Positions 1-8,355 of a DNA stretch of 19,192 bases are shown here, piece by piece (position 1 is the first letter of the stretch; each line of letters begins with the position of its first letter). Below the pieces are notes generated by a model. It searched no databases. It worked only from the letters and a program-made list of their open reading frames with translations, and was not told the DNA's origin. The stretch is from Lysobacterales bacterium (GTDB lineage Bacteria; Pseudomonadota; Gammaproteobacteria; Xanthomonadales; SZUA-36): positions 1 to 19,192 of the forward strand of contig JAPHSB010000242.1 of the NCBI GenBank assembly GCA_026193295.1, in the 5' to 3' direction. The translations under genes were made by a program, and so were the position numbers.

Positions 1-2087
1 AGCTGCAGGCCGACTTCACGCGCGACGATCAGCAGTTTGCGCGCCACGTCCATGCCGGACAGGTCATCGCGCGGGTCCGGCTCGGTGTAGCCCAACTCCA
101 TGGCCCGTGCCACCGCCTGCGACAGCGGCTCGCCGTCCTGCAGCAGGCCGAAGATCATTGACAGGGAGCCGGACAGGATGCCTTCGAAGGTTCGCAGCTC
201 GTCGCCGGAGCGGATCAGGCCCTGCAGGGTATCGATGAACGGCAGGCCGGCCGCCACGTTGGTTTCGTACAGGAACTTGCGGAAATTGCGGGCCGCGGCT
301 TCGCGCATCTCGAGGTAGTAAGAGAAATCCTGGGTGTTGGCCTTCTTGTTGGCTGCGACGATGTTGAAGCCGCTGTTGAGCAGGGTCACGTACTGGCCGG
401 CCAGCTCCGCATCTGTGGTGCAATCGACAATGGTCGGGCTCAGCAACCCGAGGTTCTTGCGAATGGCGATAACATCGTCCAAACACCATGACTTGCCATG
501 CTCCGCCAGGTCCTCGCGCCAGCTGGAAAGATCGAGCTTGTCGTCTGCTACCAGCAGCTTCTCGCTGTTGGCGATCGCGCGCACGCGCAAATCCACGTGG
601 TGTTCGATCAGGCTTTCCGCCTGGCGCTGGAACTGGTCGAGCAACTCGCCGCCGACGTTGCCGCAGCCGAGCAGTACCACGTCGATGTGGGTCGAGTGGC
701 TGAAAAAAGCCGTGTGCGTGGCACGCGTGGCCGGCTTGGCGTCCTCGCCGCGCACCACCAGCGCGATGGCGCACTCCGTGGAGCCCTGCGCGATGACCTC
801 CACGTTGACGCCGGCCGAAGAAACGGCGGTCAGGAAACGCGCCGCAATACCGCGGTAGTGCTTCATGCCCTCGCCTACCAGCGACACGACCGCACGGTCG
901 CTCTGCACACCAATCTCCTCGATCAGCCCGTGCAGGCGCTCAAAATGGAACTCCTCTTCCAGCGCCTTGCGCGCCTTGTTCTCATCGGAACGGCGCACGC
1001 ACAGCGTGATGCTGTATTCCGATGAAGACTGCACGATCAACAGGATGGAAATCGCTTCACTGGCCAGCGCATCCATCACGCGGCGGGCGATACCGACCCG
1101 TCCGCGCAAACCCCCACCCTGCAGAGTGATCGAGGAAACGTCGTGCAGGTGGGAAATTCCGCGCACCACGTGGGTGCGTTTCGCCTCGCTGTGGACCCGT
1201 GTTCCGGGTCTCGATGGATCGTAGGTGTTGCGCACTTCGCAGGGGATGTTGTTGGCCGCCAGCGGCGCCAGCGCCTTGGCCGAGATAACCTTGGCGCCGA
1301 AATAGGTCAGCTCCATGGCCTCGTCGTAGCTCACTTCCTCGAGACAGCGGGCGTTGCTGACGATGCGTGGATCGGCCGTGAAGAAGCCGTCCACGTCCTT
1401 CCAGATCTGGCACAGGCCGGCGCCCAACGCCGCCGCGATGGCAGCCGCTGAATAGTCGGTGCCGTTGCGGCCCAGCAACTGGATGTCACCCCGGGCGTTG
1501 CGGCCATAAAAGCCCGGCAACACCATCACCTGGCTGTCTTCCTGCAATCGTTCCCTCAGCCTGGGCGCGGCTGCCTCGATATCGATCAGCGAGTCGAGCC
1601 AGTCCTCGTTGGCCAGCGGCAGTACGTCGGCATCGGACCACTGGGCGCGCAAACCCTGGTGATTCAGCACGTCCACCATCAATCGACTGCTGAAACCCTC
1701 GCCACTGGCCAGGATGCGCGCGCGGGCCTCGTCGGGGCACTGCCCGAGCAGGCGGATGCCCTCGATTCGCCGGTTCAGGATTTCCTCCTGTTCCGCGAAG
1801 AAAGCCGAGGCCTCCGGCGTGGGAACGCTCTGCGCCGCGAGCTCCTGTACGATCGCCCGCTGCCGCGCGAAAGCTTCGCGCAGGTGAATTGCGCCGTCGC
1901 CGCCTTCGACCGCCGTGTCGATGGCCGCCAGCAACAGGTCCGTGACGCCCTTGACCGCGGAGAGCACCACGACGACCTGCCGTTCCGCGGCGTACTGTCC
2001 GATCACCAGGGCGCTGGCTTCGAATCCCCTCAGGTCGGCCAGCGAGGTGCCGCCGAATTTCTGTACCAGTATGTTTTTGTTGCTCAC
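1..2087 (-). CDS. thrA: Bifunctional aspartokinase / homoserine dehydrogenase (partial, C-terminus outside window)
   Basis: It phosphorylates aspartate and, in a second domain, reduces aspartate semialdehyde to homoserine, the first and third steps toward threonine, methionine and isoleucine. The N-terminus (NKNILVQKFGGTSLADLRG) holds the aspartokinase KFGGTS motif. NGTDYSAAAIA lies near residue 210, ACT-type regulatory sequence follows up to about residue 460, and the dehydrogenase begins near residue 465 with a dinucleotide-binding GCGNVG. ELGYTEPDPRDDLSGMDVAR lies close to the window edge. About 695 codons are present; by comparison with the roughly 820-residue E. coli ThrA, some 120 C-terminal residues are missing. 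The start is GTG at 2087: an in-frame TGA lies at 2099-2097 and no other usual start codon lies between it and the conserved lysine. No clear Shine-Dalgarno is visible. It follows asnB by 27 bp, so co-transcription is likely. The fused architecture is well known in gammaproteobacteria. Confidence 0.96.
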   Translation of the reverse strand, partial: MSNKNILVQKFGGTSLADLRGFEASALVIGQYAAERQVVVVLSAVKGVTDLLLAAIDTAVEGGDGAIHLREAFARQRAIVQELAAQSVPTPEASAFFAEQEEILNRRIEGIRLLGQCPDEARARILASGEGFSSRLMVDVLNHQGLRAQWSDADVLPLANEDWLDSLIDIEAAAPRLRERLQEDSQVMVLPGFYGRNARGDIQLLGRNGTDYSAAAIAAALGAGLCQIWKDVDGFFTADPRIVSNARCLEEVSYDEAMELTYFGAKVISAKALAPLAANNIPCEVRNTYDPSRPGTRVHSEAKRTHVVRGISHLHDVSSITLQGGGLRGRVGIARRVMDALASEAISILLIVQSSSEYSITLCVRRSDENKARKALEEEFHFERLHGLIEEIGVQSDRAVVSLVGEGMKHYRGIAARFLTAVSSAGVNVEVIAQGSTECAIALVVRGEDAKPATRATHTAFFSHSTHIDVVLLGCGNVGGELLDQFQRQAESLIEHHVDLRVRAIANSEKLLVADDKLDLSSWREDLAEHGKSWCLDDVIAIRKNLGLLSPTIVDCTTDAELAGQYVTLLNSGFNIVAANKKANTQDFSYYLEMREAAARNFRKFLYETNVAAGLPFIDTLQGLIRSGDELRTFEGILSGSLSMIFGLLQDGEPLSQAVARAMELGYTEPDPRDDLSGMDVARKLLIVAREVGLQ

Positions 2088-2114
2088 TTCACAAACTCAC
2101 GTCTATTTGGCGCT

Positions 2115-3779
2115 TCAATACGCGTTTTGATGAACGCTGCGCATGGCGCGGCCGGATGGATCGTTCATTTCCTGCAGCGCCTTGTCCCACAGCACGGCTT
2201 CGGGCGTGCTGCAGGCCACCGTCGGGCCACCCGGCACCGTCTGGGCCGCCGAGGCCAGCGGAAAGTGCTGCTCGAACACGCTGCGGAACCAGTAGCCCTC
2301 TTTCGAAGCCGGCGTGTTGAACGGAAAGCGCCCGGCGGCCCGCGCCATTTCGGCGTCGCTGACCTGCTGATTGGTGAAATCCTTGACCGCGTCGATCCAG
2401 CCGTAGCCGACGCCGTCGGAAAACTGTTCCTTCTGCCGCCAGGCGATGGATTCCGGCAGCAGGTCCTCGAACGCTTCGCGCAGGATCTTCTTCTCGATCC
2501 GCCCCGGGCCGGCCATCTTGTCGGCCGGGTTGATGCGCATGGCCACGTCGAGGAAGTCCCTGTCCAGGAACGGAACGCGCGCTTCCACGCCCCAGGCCGC
2601 CATCGCCTTGTTGGCGCGCAGGCAGTCGTAGCTGTGCAGGCGGGACAGTTTGCGCACGGTTTCCTCGTGAAAAGCCCGTGGATTCGGCGCTTTGTGGAAA
2701 TACAGGTAGCCGCCGAAGATTTCGTCGGCGCCCTCGCCCGACAGCACCATCTTGATGCCCATGGCGCGGATCTTGCGGGCCATCAGGAACATCGGGGTGG
2801 CCGCCCGGATACTGGTCACATCGTAGGTTTCGAGGTGGAAAATCACTTCCTCCAGCGCGTCCAGGCCCTCCTGGATGGTGAAGGTGAAACCGTGGTGAAC
2901 CGTGCCGATGTGCTCGGCCGCCTTCTGCGCCGCCAGCAGATCGGGCGAGCCTTCGAGTCCAATGGCGAAGGAATGCAGTCGAGGCCACCAGGCCGGCGTT
3001 TCCTCGTGGTCCTCGACGCGCATCGCGGCGTGCTTTGCCGCCAGGGCGGCCGTGATCGAGGAATCCAGGCCGCCCGAGAGCAGCACACCATAGGGCACGT
3101 CGGTCATCAGGTGGCTGATCACCGCCTGCTCCAGCGCCTCGCGCAGCGCCGCACGGTCGGTGACCGCGTTCTCGACTGCCTCGAAATTCTCCCAGTCGCG
3201 GAAATACCAGCGCTGCGGGGCATCCCGGCCGGACACCCAGTAGTGGCCCGGCGGAAATTCATGCACCTGGTTACACACATCCATCAGGGCTTTCATTTCC
3301 GAAGCCACGAACAACTGGCCATTGGCGTCATGCCCGTAGTACAGCGGAATGATACCGATCGGGTCGCGCGCCATCATCCAGCGATCCTGGTCCTCGTCGA
3401 ACAGGCAGAAGGCGAACATGCCGCGCAACTCGTCGAGAAAATCCGGGCCGTGCTCGAGGTACAGCGGCAGGATCACCTCGCAATCCGAGTGGGTGCGGAA
3501 GGCGTAACGGCCTTCAAAGCGATCGCGGATGTCCTGGTGGTTGTAGATTTCGCCGTTGACCGCCAATGCCTGGCGGCCGCTCTCACTCATGATCGGCTGC
3601 GCGCCGGTGTTGACGTCGACGATGGACAGGCGCTCGTGCGCCAACACGGCGTGATCGGCCGAGTAGATGCCGCTCCAGTCCGGTCCGCGATGGCGCAGCA
3701 GGCGGGATTGCCGCAGCGCCATCTGGCGCACGGCATTGAGGTCCTGGCGTACTTCAAGCACGCCGAATATCGAGCACAT
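2115..3779 (-). CDS. asnB: Asparagine synthase (glutamine-hydrolysing)
   Basis: A cytoplasmic class II amidotransferase that makes asparagine from aspartate, ATP and glutamine. The start is set by chemistry: the N-terminal nucleophile must be Cys2, and ATG at 3779 gives MCSIFGVLEV. GAGG lies a few bases upstream as ribosome binding site, whereas the longer reading frame back to 3863 adds residues unlike the family. The glutaminase domain (about 1-200) carries RHRGPDWSG and AVNGEIYNH. The synthetase domain has the ATP-pyrophosphatase loop LLSGGLDSS near residue 231 and later LSGEGADEIFGGY. The protein is 554 residues, the same length as E. coli AsnB. It precedes thrA by 27 bp in the same direction. 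The pairing is metabolically sensible, since both enzymes draw on aspartate, but it replaces the usual thr leader context of thrA. Confidence 0.96.
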   Translation of the reverse strand: MCSIFGVLEVRQDLNAVRQMALRQSRLLRHRGPDWSGIYSADHAVLAHERLSIVDVNTGAQPIMSESGRQALAVNGEIYNHQDIRDRFEGRYAFRTHSDCEVILPLYLEHGPDFLDELRGMFAFCLFDEDQDRWMMARDPIGIIPLYYGHDANGQLFVASEMKALMDVCNQVHEFPPGHYWVSGRDAPQRWYFRDWENFEAVENAVTDRAALREALEQAVISHLMTDVPYGVLLSGGLDSSITAALAAKHAAMRVEDHEETPAWWPRLHSFAIGLEGSPDLLAAQKAAEHIGTVHHGFTFTIQEGLDALEEVIFHLETYDVTSIRAATPMFLMARKIRAMGIKMVLSGEGADEIFGGYLYFHKAPNPRAFHEETVRKLSRLHSYDCLRANKAMAAWGVEARVPFLDRDFLDVAMRINPADKMAGPGRIEKKILREAFEDLLPESIAWRQKEQFSDGVGYGWIDAVKDFTNQQVSDAEMARAAGRFPFNTPASKEGYWFRSVFEQHFPLASAAQTVPGGPTVACSTPEAVLWDKALQEMNDPSGRAMRSVHQNAY

Positions 3780-3816
3780 GCAGAGTCCTCGTTGACGAAT
3801 CCGGGTTGTTCGGGGC

Positions 3817-3822
3817 GCTATA
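3817..3822 (-). promoter_or_regulatory. Possible -10 element upstream of asnB
   Basis: The 106-bp gap between the efflux permease and asnB contains a short A/T-rich patch that reads AATAAAAGTATAGC on the minus strand. TATAGC (3822-3817) is a plausible -10 box, giving a leader of about 30 bases to the asnB start. No convincing -35 hexamer lies 16-18 bases upstream. No threonine/isoleucine-rich leader peptide or attenuator is visible here. This is a weak call. Confidence 0.25.
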
Positions 3823-3874
3823 CTTTTATTGTTACGCCCGCCATCACTCGAACGCCCGATCAATCAGGCGCCCA

Positions 3875-3896
3875 AACCCCCAATACTAAGGGGATT
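3875..3896 (-). terminator. Possible weak terminator hairpin overlapping the RND permease stop codon
   Basis: On the minus strand AATCCCC (3896-3890) can pair with GGGGGTT (3881-3875) across an 8-base loop, a 7-bp stem with one U-G wobble. The loop contains the TAG stop codon (3888-3886) of the efflux permease. Only three T residues follow, so intrinsic termination would be inefficient. It may instead stabilise the 3' end or allow read-through into asnB. Confidence 0.3.
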
Positions 3897-6800
3897 GTGG
3901 CTGGGTGCCAAGCTCTGATGCCCGGTACTGGTAGGCATAGTAGACCACCGGAATCACCACCAGGGTCAGCATGGTCGATACCAGGATGCCGAAGATCAGG
4001 CTGACCGCCAGGCCGCTGAAGATCGGATCGTCCAGGATAAAGAACGCACCGGCCATTGCCGCCAGACCGGTTAGCGCGATCGGCCGCGCTCGCACGGCGC
4101 CCGCGTTGACTACCGCATCGGCCAGCGGAACGCCACGGTCCACCTCCTGGCGGATGAAATCCACCAGCAGAATGGAATTTCGCACGATGATGCCGGCCAG
4201 CGCGATCATGCCGATCATCGAGGTCGCCGTGAACTGGCGATCGAGCAGAGCATGGCCCGGCAGGATGCCGATCAGGGTCAGCGGGATGGGCGCCATGATG
4301 ATCAGTGGCACGCTATAGGAGCGGAACTGTGCGACGACCAGCAGATAGATCAGGATCAGGCCGACCGCGTAGGCCAGGCCCATGTCGCGGAAGGTCTCGT
4401 AAGTGACCTGCCACTCGCCGTCCCATTTCAGGCTGGGCACATAGGGGTCGGTCGGTTGCCGGATCAGGTATTGGGCGATTCCGCCCTGTTGTTCCCCGCC
4501 GCCCGGCAGGGCGCCCGCGATCTCTGCCATGCCGTAAAGCGGGCTGTCCAGCCGGCCGCTCAGATCGCCGGTCACCATCACCATCGGCAGGAGATCCTTG
4601 TGGTAAAGCGCCTGCTCCCGCGACGTCATCGTGAAATGAACGACTTCGGACAGCGACACCAGCTTGCCGGCCGCGTTGCGCACCCTCAGCCTGGCGATGG
4701 CGTCCGGATCCGCCTTGGCCGCCTCCCTCAGTTCCAGCCGCAGCGGCACCGGCCGCCTGCTGGTCTCATCGTGCAGGTAAGAGACATCCTCGCCGCGCAT
4801 GGCGGTGGCGATCGCCGCCACGATGCTGGACTGGGAGACGCCGAGGCGGGCGGCGCGGGCGCGGTCCACCGAGACCAGCAGCCGTGGCTGCGGCGCCTCC
4901 AGCGTATCGTCCACGTCCACGATGTCGGCGGTGCTTTCAAATACCGCGCGAACCTCGCGCGCCGTCGCTTCACGTTGTTCGGCCGTCGCCCCATAGACCT
5001 CCGCGACCAGCGGTGCGATGACCGGCGGCCCCGGGGGCACCTCGACCACCTTGACGTTGGCGCTGAAGCGCTCGCCGATCGCCTGCAGCGGCGCGCGGAC
5101 CGACAGCGCAATCTCGTGGCTCTGCCTATGCCGGTCGGCCTTGTCGACCAGGTTGACCTGGATATCGCCCTGGTGCGGCTCGGCGCGCAGGTAGTACTGG
5201 CGCACCAGGCCGTTGAAGTTGATCGGCGCCGAGGTGCCGGCGTAGGTCTGGTAGTTGGTCACCTCGGGTACGCTGGTCAGTTCCAGGGCCAGCGCGTCCA
5301 GTACCCGCTGGGTCTGCTCGATTGGGGTGCCTTCGGGCATGTCCACTACAACCTGGAACTCGGACTTGTTGTCGAAAGGCAGCATTTTCAGTACCACCCA
5401 TTGCACGCCGACCAGGGCCATGGACAGGCTGATCAGGGCCAGCACGGCGGCCAGCATGGCCAGGCGGCGATTGCGGCCGGCGCGACCCGACAGGAACGGC
5501 CGCAGGTAGCGGTCGAAACCCGCATAGAGAATCCGGTACAAGCGGTCGTCCTGCTCACCCGCGTGTTCCCCGCCAACGTGTTCCCGGTTCGCCCGGCCGA
5601 CAAAGGCGCGGTAAAACAGCCAGGGCGTAAACACGAAAGCCACCAGCAATGAGATCAGCATGCCCATGCTGGCGTTGATCGGGATGGGCGCCATGTAGGG
5701 ACCCATCAGTCCCGTCACGAACGCCATCGGCAGCAGTGCGGCGATCACCGTGAACGTCGCCAGGATGGTCGGGCCGCCGACCTCGTCGACCGCCAGGGGG
5801 ATGGCGCGGGCCAGCGACAGGCCGCTGATGTGCATGTGCCGGTGCGCGTTTTCCACCACCACGATCGCATCGTCCACCAGGATGCCAATGGAAAAGATCA
5901 GGGCGAACAGCGAAACGCGGTTGAGGGTGAAGCCGTAAGCCCAGGAGGCGAACAGCGTGATGGCCAGGGTCACAATGACCGCGGCGCCGACCACCATCGC
6001 CTCACGCCGCCCCAGGGCCACGCCGACCAGGATGATCACGGAAATCGTCGCGAAGATCAGCTTCTTGATCAGGGTTTTGGCCTTGTCGTCCGCAGTGGCG
6101 CCGTAATTGCGGGTGATGGTCGCTTGCATGCCATCCGGGACCACCGCCCCCTGCAGTTGCTCGAAGCGGGCGATCACCGCGTCGGCTACCTTCACGGCGT
6201 TGGTACCCGGCTTCTTGGCCACTGCCATGGTCACCGCCGGGTGGTGTGTGCCGGCGGGCAGCCCCAGGCCGTTTTGCGGCCCCAAGCCAAAGGTGACGCG
6301 GGTCTCCGGCAAATCAGGCCCCAGCGATACATCCGCCACGTCACGGAGAAACACCGGCCGGCCATCCCTGCTGCCGACCACCAGTTCCGCCACCTCGTCC
6401 GGCCTGCTGAGGAAGGTGCCCGCCTGGACCAGGATGTCCTCGTTGTTCGAGGCGAAAGAACCCGCGTCCGCCGAGGCGTTGGCGCTGGCCAGGGCTGCGC
6501 GCAATTCTGCGAAATCGATGTCGAAGCCGGCCAGCCGTTCGGGGTCGAGACGCACGCTGACCACCCGGTCCGGGCCGCCGATGGTGTCGATATCGCGGGT
6601 TCCCGGCACGCGCTGCAATTCCGTCTCGATGACATGCGCGATGCGCCGCAACTCGTGGGCCCCCACCTGCGGGTCTTCGCTCCACAGCGTGCCGGTAACG
6701 ATCGGCACGTCATCGATGCCGCGCGGTTTGATCAGCGCGGGCAGCACGCCAATATTTGCCGGCATCCAGTCCTGGTTCGAGTAAACGGCATTGTAGAGCC

Positions 6801-7161
6801 GTACGATGGCCTCATCGCGCGGTTCGCCGACTTCGAACTGTACCGTCAGGATGCTGTTGCCAGGCCGGGAAACGGAGTAGATGTGCTCAACGCCATCGAT
6901 CTCCGACAGGATGCGTTCCATCGGCGTGCTGACCAGTTGCTCCACCTCGGAGGCGGAGGCCCCGGGGTAGGCGATAAAGACGTTGGCGAAGGTCACGTCG
7001 ATCTGCGGCTCTTCTTCGCGTGGCGTGACCGCGATGGCGAAGAGGCCCAGCAGCAGGCCCACCAGTGCCAGCAGGGGGGTGATCTCGGTCTGCAGGAAGC
7101 GCTCGGCCAGGGATCCCGAGATGCCCAGCCTGGTCTTGCCATCCGGCTCGTTCATATTCAT
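3886..7161 (-). CDS. RND-family efflux transporter permease subunit (AcrB-like)
   Basis: A proton-driven inner-membrane pump of the RND superfamily, 1091 residues, the usual length for the tripartite class. The first membrane helix is at about 26-47, followed by the family motif PREEEPQI and the periplasmic pore-domain start (AYPGASASEVEQLVSTPMER). The proton-relay aspartate pair is in SIGILVDDAIVVVENAHRHM near residue 430. The second half repeats the pattern, with a helix at about 555-580 and LAGIIVRNSILLVDFIRQEV near 985-1005. That segment has Arg where AcrB has its relay Lys940. The start at 7161 has a second in-frame ATG two codons later. It lies 13 bp after the membrane fusion protein gene, forming an operon. 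Substrate cannot be inferred, and no outer-membrane channel gene is adjacent. Confidence 0.93.
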   Translation of the reverse strand: MNMNEPDGKTRLGISGSLAERFLQTEITPLLALVGLLLGLFAIAVTPREEEPQIDVTFANVFIAYPGASASEVEQLVSTPMERILSEIDGVEHIYSVSRPGNSILTVQFEVGEPRDEAIVRLYNAVYSNQDWMPANIGVLPALIKPRGIDDVPIVTGTLWSEDPQVGAHELRRIAHVIETELQRVPGTRDIDTIGGPDRVVSVRLDPERLAGFDIDFAELRAALASANASADAGSFASNNEDILVQAGTFLSRPDEVAELVVGSRDGRPVFLRDVADVSLGPDLPETRVTFGLGPQNGLGLPAGTHHPAVTMAVAKKPGTNAVKVADAVIARFEQLQGAVVPDGMQATITRNYGATADDKAKTLIKKLIFATISVIILVGVALGRREAMVVGAAVIVTLAITLFASWAYGFTLNRVSLFALIFSIGILVDDAIVVVENAHRHMHISGLSLARAIPLAVDEVGGPTILATFTVIAALLPMAFVTGLMGPYMAPIPINASMGMLISLLVAFVFTPWLFYRAFVGRANREHVGGEHAGEQDDRLYRILYAGFDRYLRPFLSGRAGRNRRLAMLAAVLALISLSMALVGVQWVVLKMLPFDNKSEFQVVVDMPEGTPIEQTQRVLDALALELTSVPEVTNYQTYAGTSAPINFNGLVRQYYLRAEPHQGDIQVNLVDKADRHRQSHEIALSVRAPLQAIGERFSANVKVVEVPPGPPVIAPLVAEVYGATAEQREATAREVRAVFESTADIVDVDDTLEAPQPRLLVSVDRARAARLGVSQSSIVAAIATAMRGEDVSYLHDETSRRPVPLRLELREAAKADPDAIARLRVRNAAGKLVSLSEVVHFTMTSREQALYHKDLLPMVMVTGDLSGRLDSPLYGMAEIAGALPGGGEQQGGIAQYLIRQPTDPYVPSLKWDGEWQVTYETFRDMGLAYAVGLILIYLLVVAQFRSYSVPLIIMAPIPLTLIGILPGHALLDRQFTATSMIGMIALAGIIVRNSILLVDFIRQEVDRGVPLADAVVNAGAVRARPIALTGLAAMAGAFFILDDPIFSGLAVSLIFGILVSTMLTLVVIPVVYYAYQYRASELGTQPQSP

Positions 7162-7174
7162 CGGGGTGGTCCGC

Positions 7175-8257
7175 TCAATTAGGCCCGGCGGCCAGCAGCA
7201 GGCGGGCAGCTTCCGGGTCGGTCACGACCGTCTCGCCGGCATCCAGCCCCGCCAGGATCGCCACCTGCCCATCGGACTGGGTGTTGCCCAGGCGCACCTG
7301 GCGCAGGCGCGGCGCGCCGTCCTCGGCGAGGACATACAACGCGGTCAGCTCGCTGCGCTGCACGACGGCGGACTGCGGCACCAGCAGCGCCGCCCGTTCG
7401 CCGACGAGGAACCGGACCTTCACCCACATTCCCGGGTAAATGCCGTGCTGTCCTTCAGCCAGGCCCAGGCGGACTCGGAAGGTGTGGGTCGATGGATCCG
7501 CATAGGGAAAGATGCGGATCGCGTCCGCGGCAAGGCTGCCGCCATCGGGCAGGTCGACCCAGGCATCGGCGTCTGAGCGCAGGGCGGCGATATCGGACTG
7601 GGGCACATCCACCGCCACCCTCAGGTGTTCCAGGGACAGGCCTGTCATCAACGGCATTCCGACGGTCGCCATTTCCCCGACCTCGACGTGCCGCTGCACC
7701 ACGATGCCGCTGAACGGCGCCCGCACCACCGTGTTCTCGAAACGCTCTTGGGCCGCCAGCAGGGCGCCCTTGGCCGCCTCCACGCGCGCCTCCGCCGATT
7801 GCAGATCCGCAGTAGTCCGGTCCATGTCCGCCCTGGAAATCCGGTCCTGGCGGAACAACTGCTGGATGCGTCCGTGGTTGGCGCGGGCCTCTTCCAGCCG
7901 TGCCTGGGCCTCCTGCGCAGCCGCTTCAGCCTGCTTGAGATCGGCGGCTGCGGGGAGATTGCGGAATTGCACAATGATGTCGCCGCGCTCGACGTAATCG
8001 TCCACGTCGAAGGGCACTTCCTCGATCCGTGCCGCCACCTGTGAAGACACGGTCGAGCGGCGCTCGGCTTCGACGATGCCGTCAAAACTGCGCTCCTGGA
8101 TCACCATGGATCGCTCCGCGACCATAGAGGGCAACCCGGCGGTATCGGCCGCCGACAACGGGCCGGCCAGGGCCAAACCAAGGATCGTCAAAGTCAACGC
8201 ACGCCAAAGCGCCGCGCGGCTGCTGCGCGGCCGGGGACCACAGGATTCGTTGTTCAT
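7175..8257 (-). CDS. RND efflux periplasmic adaptor (membrane fusion protein)
   Basis: The periplasmic adaptor that links the RND pump to an outer-membrane channel. The N-terminus has a basic stretch and hydrophobic segment ending LALAGPLSAADT, a likely Sec signal peptide. The split lipoyl (biotinyl-like) halves are recognisable as STVSSQVAARIEEVPFDVDD (about 70-90) and VVRAPFSGIVVQRHVEVGE (about 175-195). They flank a charged alpha-helical hairpin rich in Ala, Glu and Gln (about 105-170). The beta-barrel and membrane-proximal domains follow, with GIYPGMWVKVRF near 270. The protein is 360 residues, normal for the family. ATG at 8257 is preceded by a purine-rich GAGTAAGG. It is the first gene of the pump operon and has a palindromic element in its promoter. 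Confidence 0.92.
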   Translation of the reverse strand: MNNESCGPRPRSSRAALWRALTLTILGLALAGPLSAADTAGLPSMVAERSMVIQERSFDGIVEAERRSTVSSQVAARIEEVPFDVDDYVERGDIIVQFRNLPAAADLKQAEAAAQEAQARLEEARANHGRIQQLFRQDRISRADMDRTTADLQSAEARVEAAKGALLAAQERFENTVVRAPFSGIVVQRHVEVGEMATVGMPLMTGLSLEHLRVAVDVPQSDIAALRSDADAWVDLPDGGSLAADAIRIFPYADPSTHTFRVRLGLAEGQHGIYPGMWVKVRFLVGERAALLVPQSAVVQRSELTALYVLAEDGAPRLRQVRLGNTQSDGQVAILAGLDAGETVVTDPEAARLLLAAGPN

Positions 8258-8274
8258 TGCCTTACTCGTATGAA

Positions 8275-8296
8275 AATATCAGTATATACTAATATT
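8275..8296 (-). promoter_or_regulatory. AT-rich promoter with 22-bp operator-like palindrome upstream of the efflux operon
   Basis: In an A/T-rich island, 10 of 11 base pairs across 8275-8296 are self-complementary around AGTATATACT; only the 8280/8291 pair fails. Read on the minus strand the centre contains TATACT (8286-8281), a good -10 candidate about 24 bases before the adaptor start. A repressor bound here would block transcription, the arrangement usual for TetR-, MarR- or ArsR-type control of efflux pumps. No regulator gene is within the window, and the -35 region is weak. Confidence 0.5.
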
Positions 8297-8355
8297 CATT
8301 TTACTACATTAGATGTTTCTACTATACATCCGGGCCGGGCGTATGCCGGAAAGGT

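Noticed and set aside
1659..4004. A 781-codon plus-strand open frame opposite thrA and asnB
   Set aside because: It is antisense to two strongly recognised genes, is composition-driven (rich in Arg, Gln, His, Gly) and shows no domain motif.
4252..7182. Two long plus-strand open frames (466 and 450 codons) opposite the RND permease
   Set aside because: They are mirror frames of a GC-rich coding sequence and have low-complexity His/Gln/Asp-rich translations without motifs.
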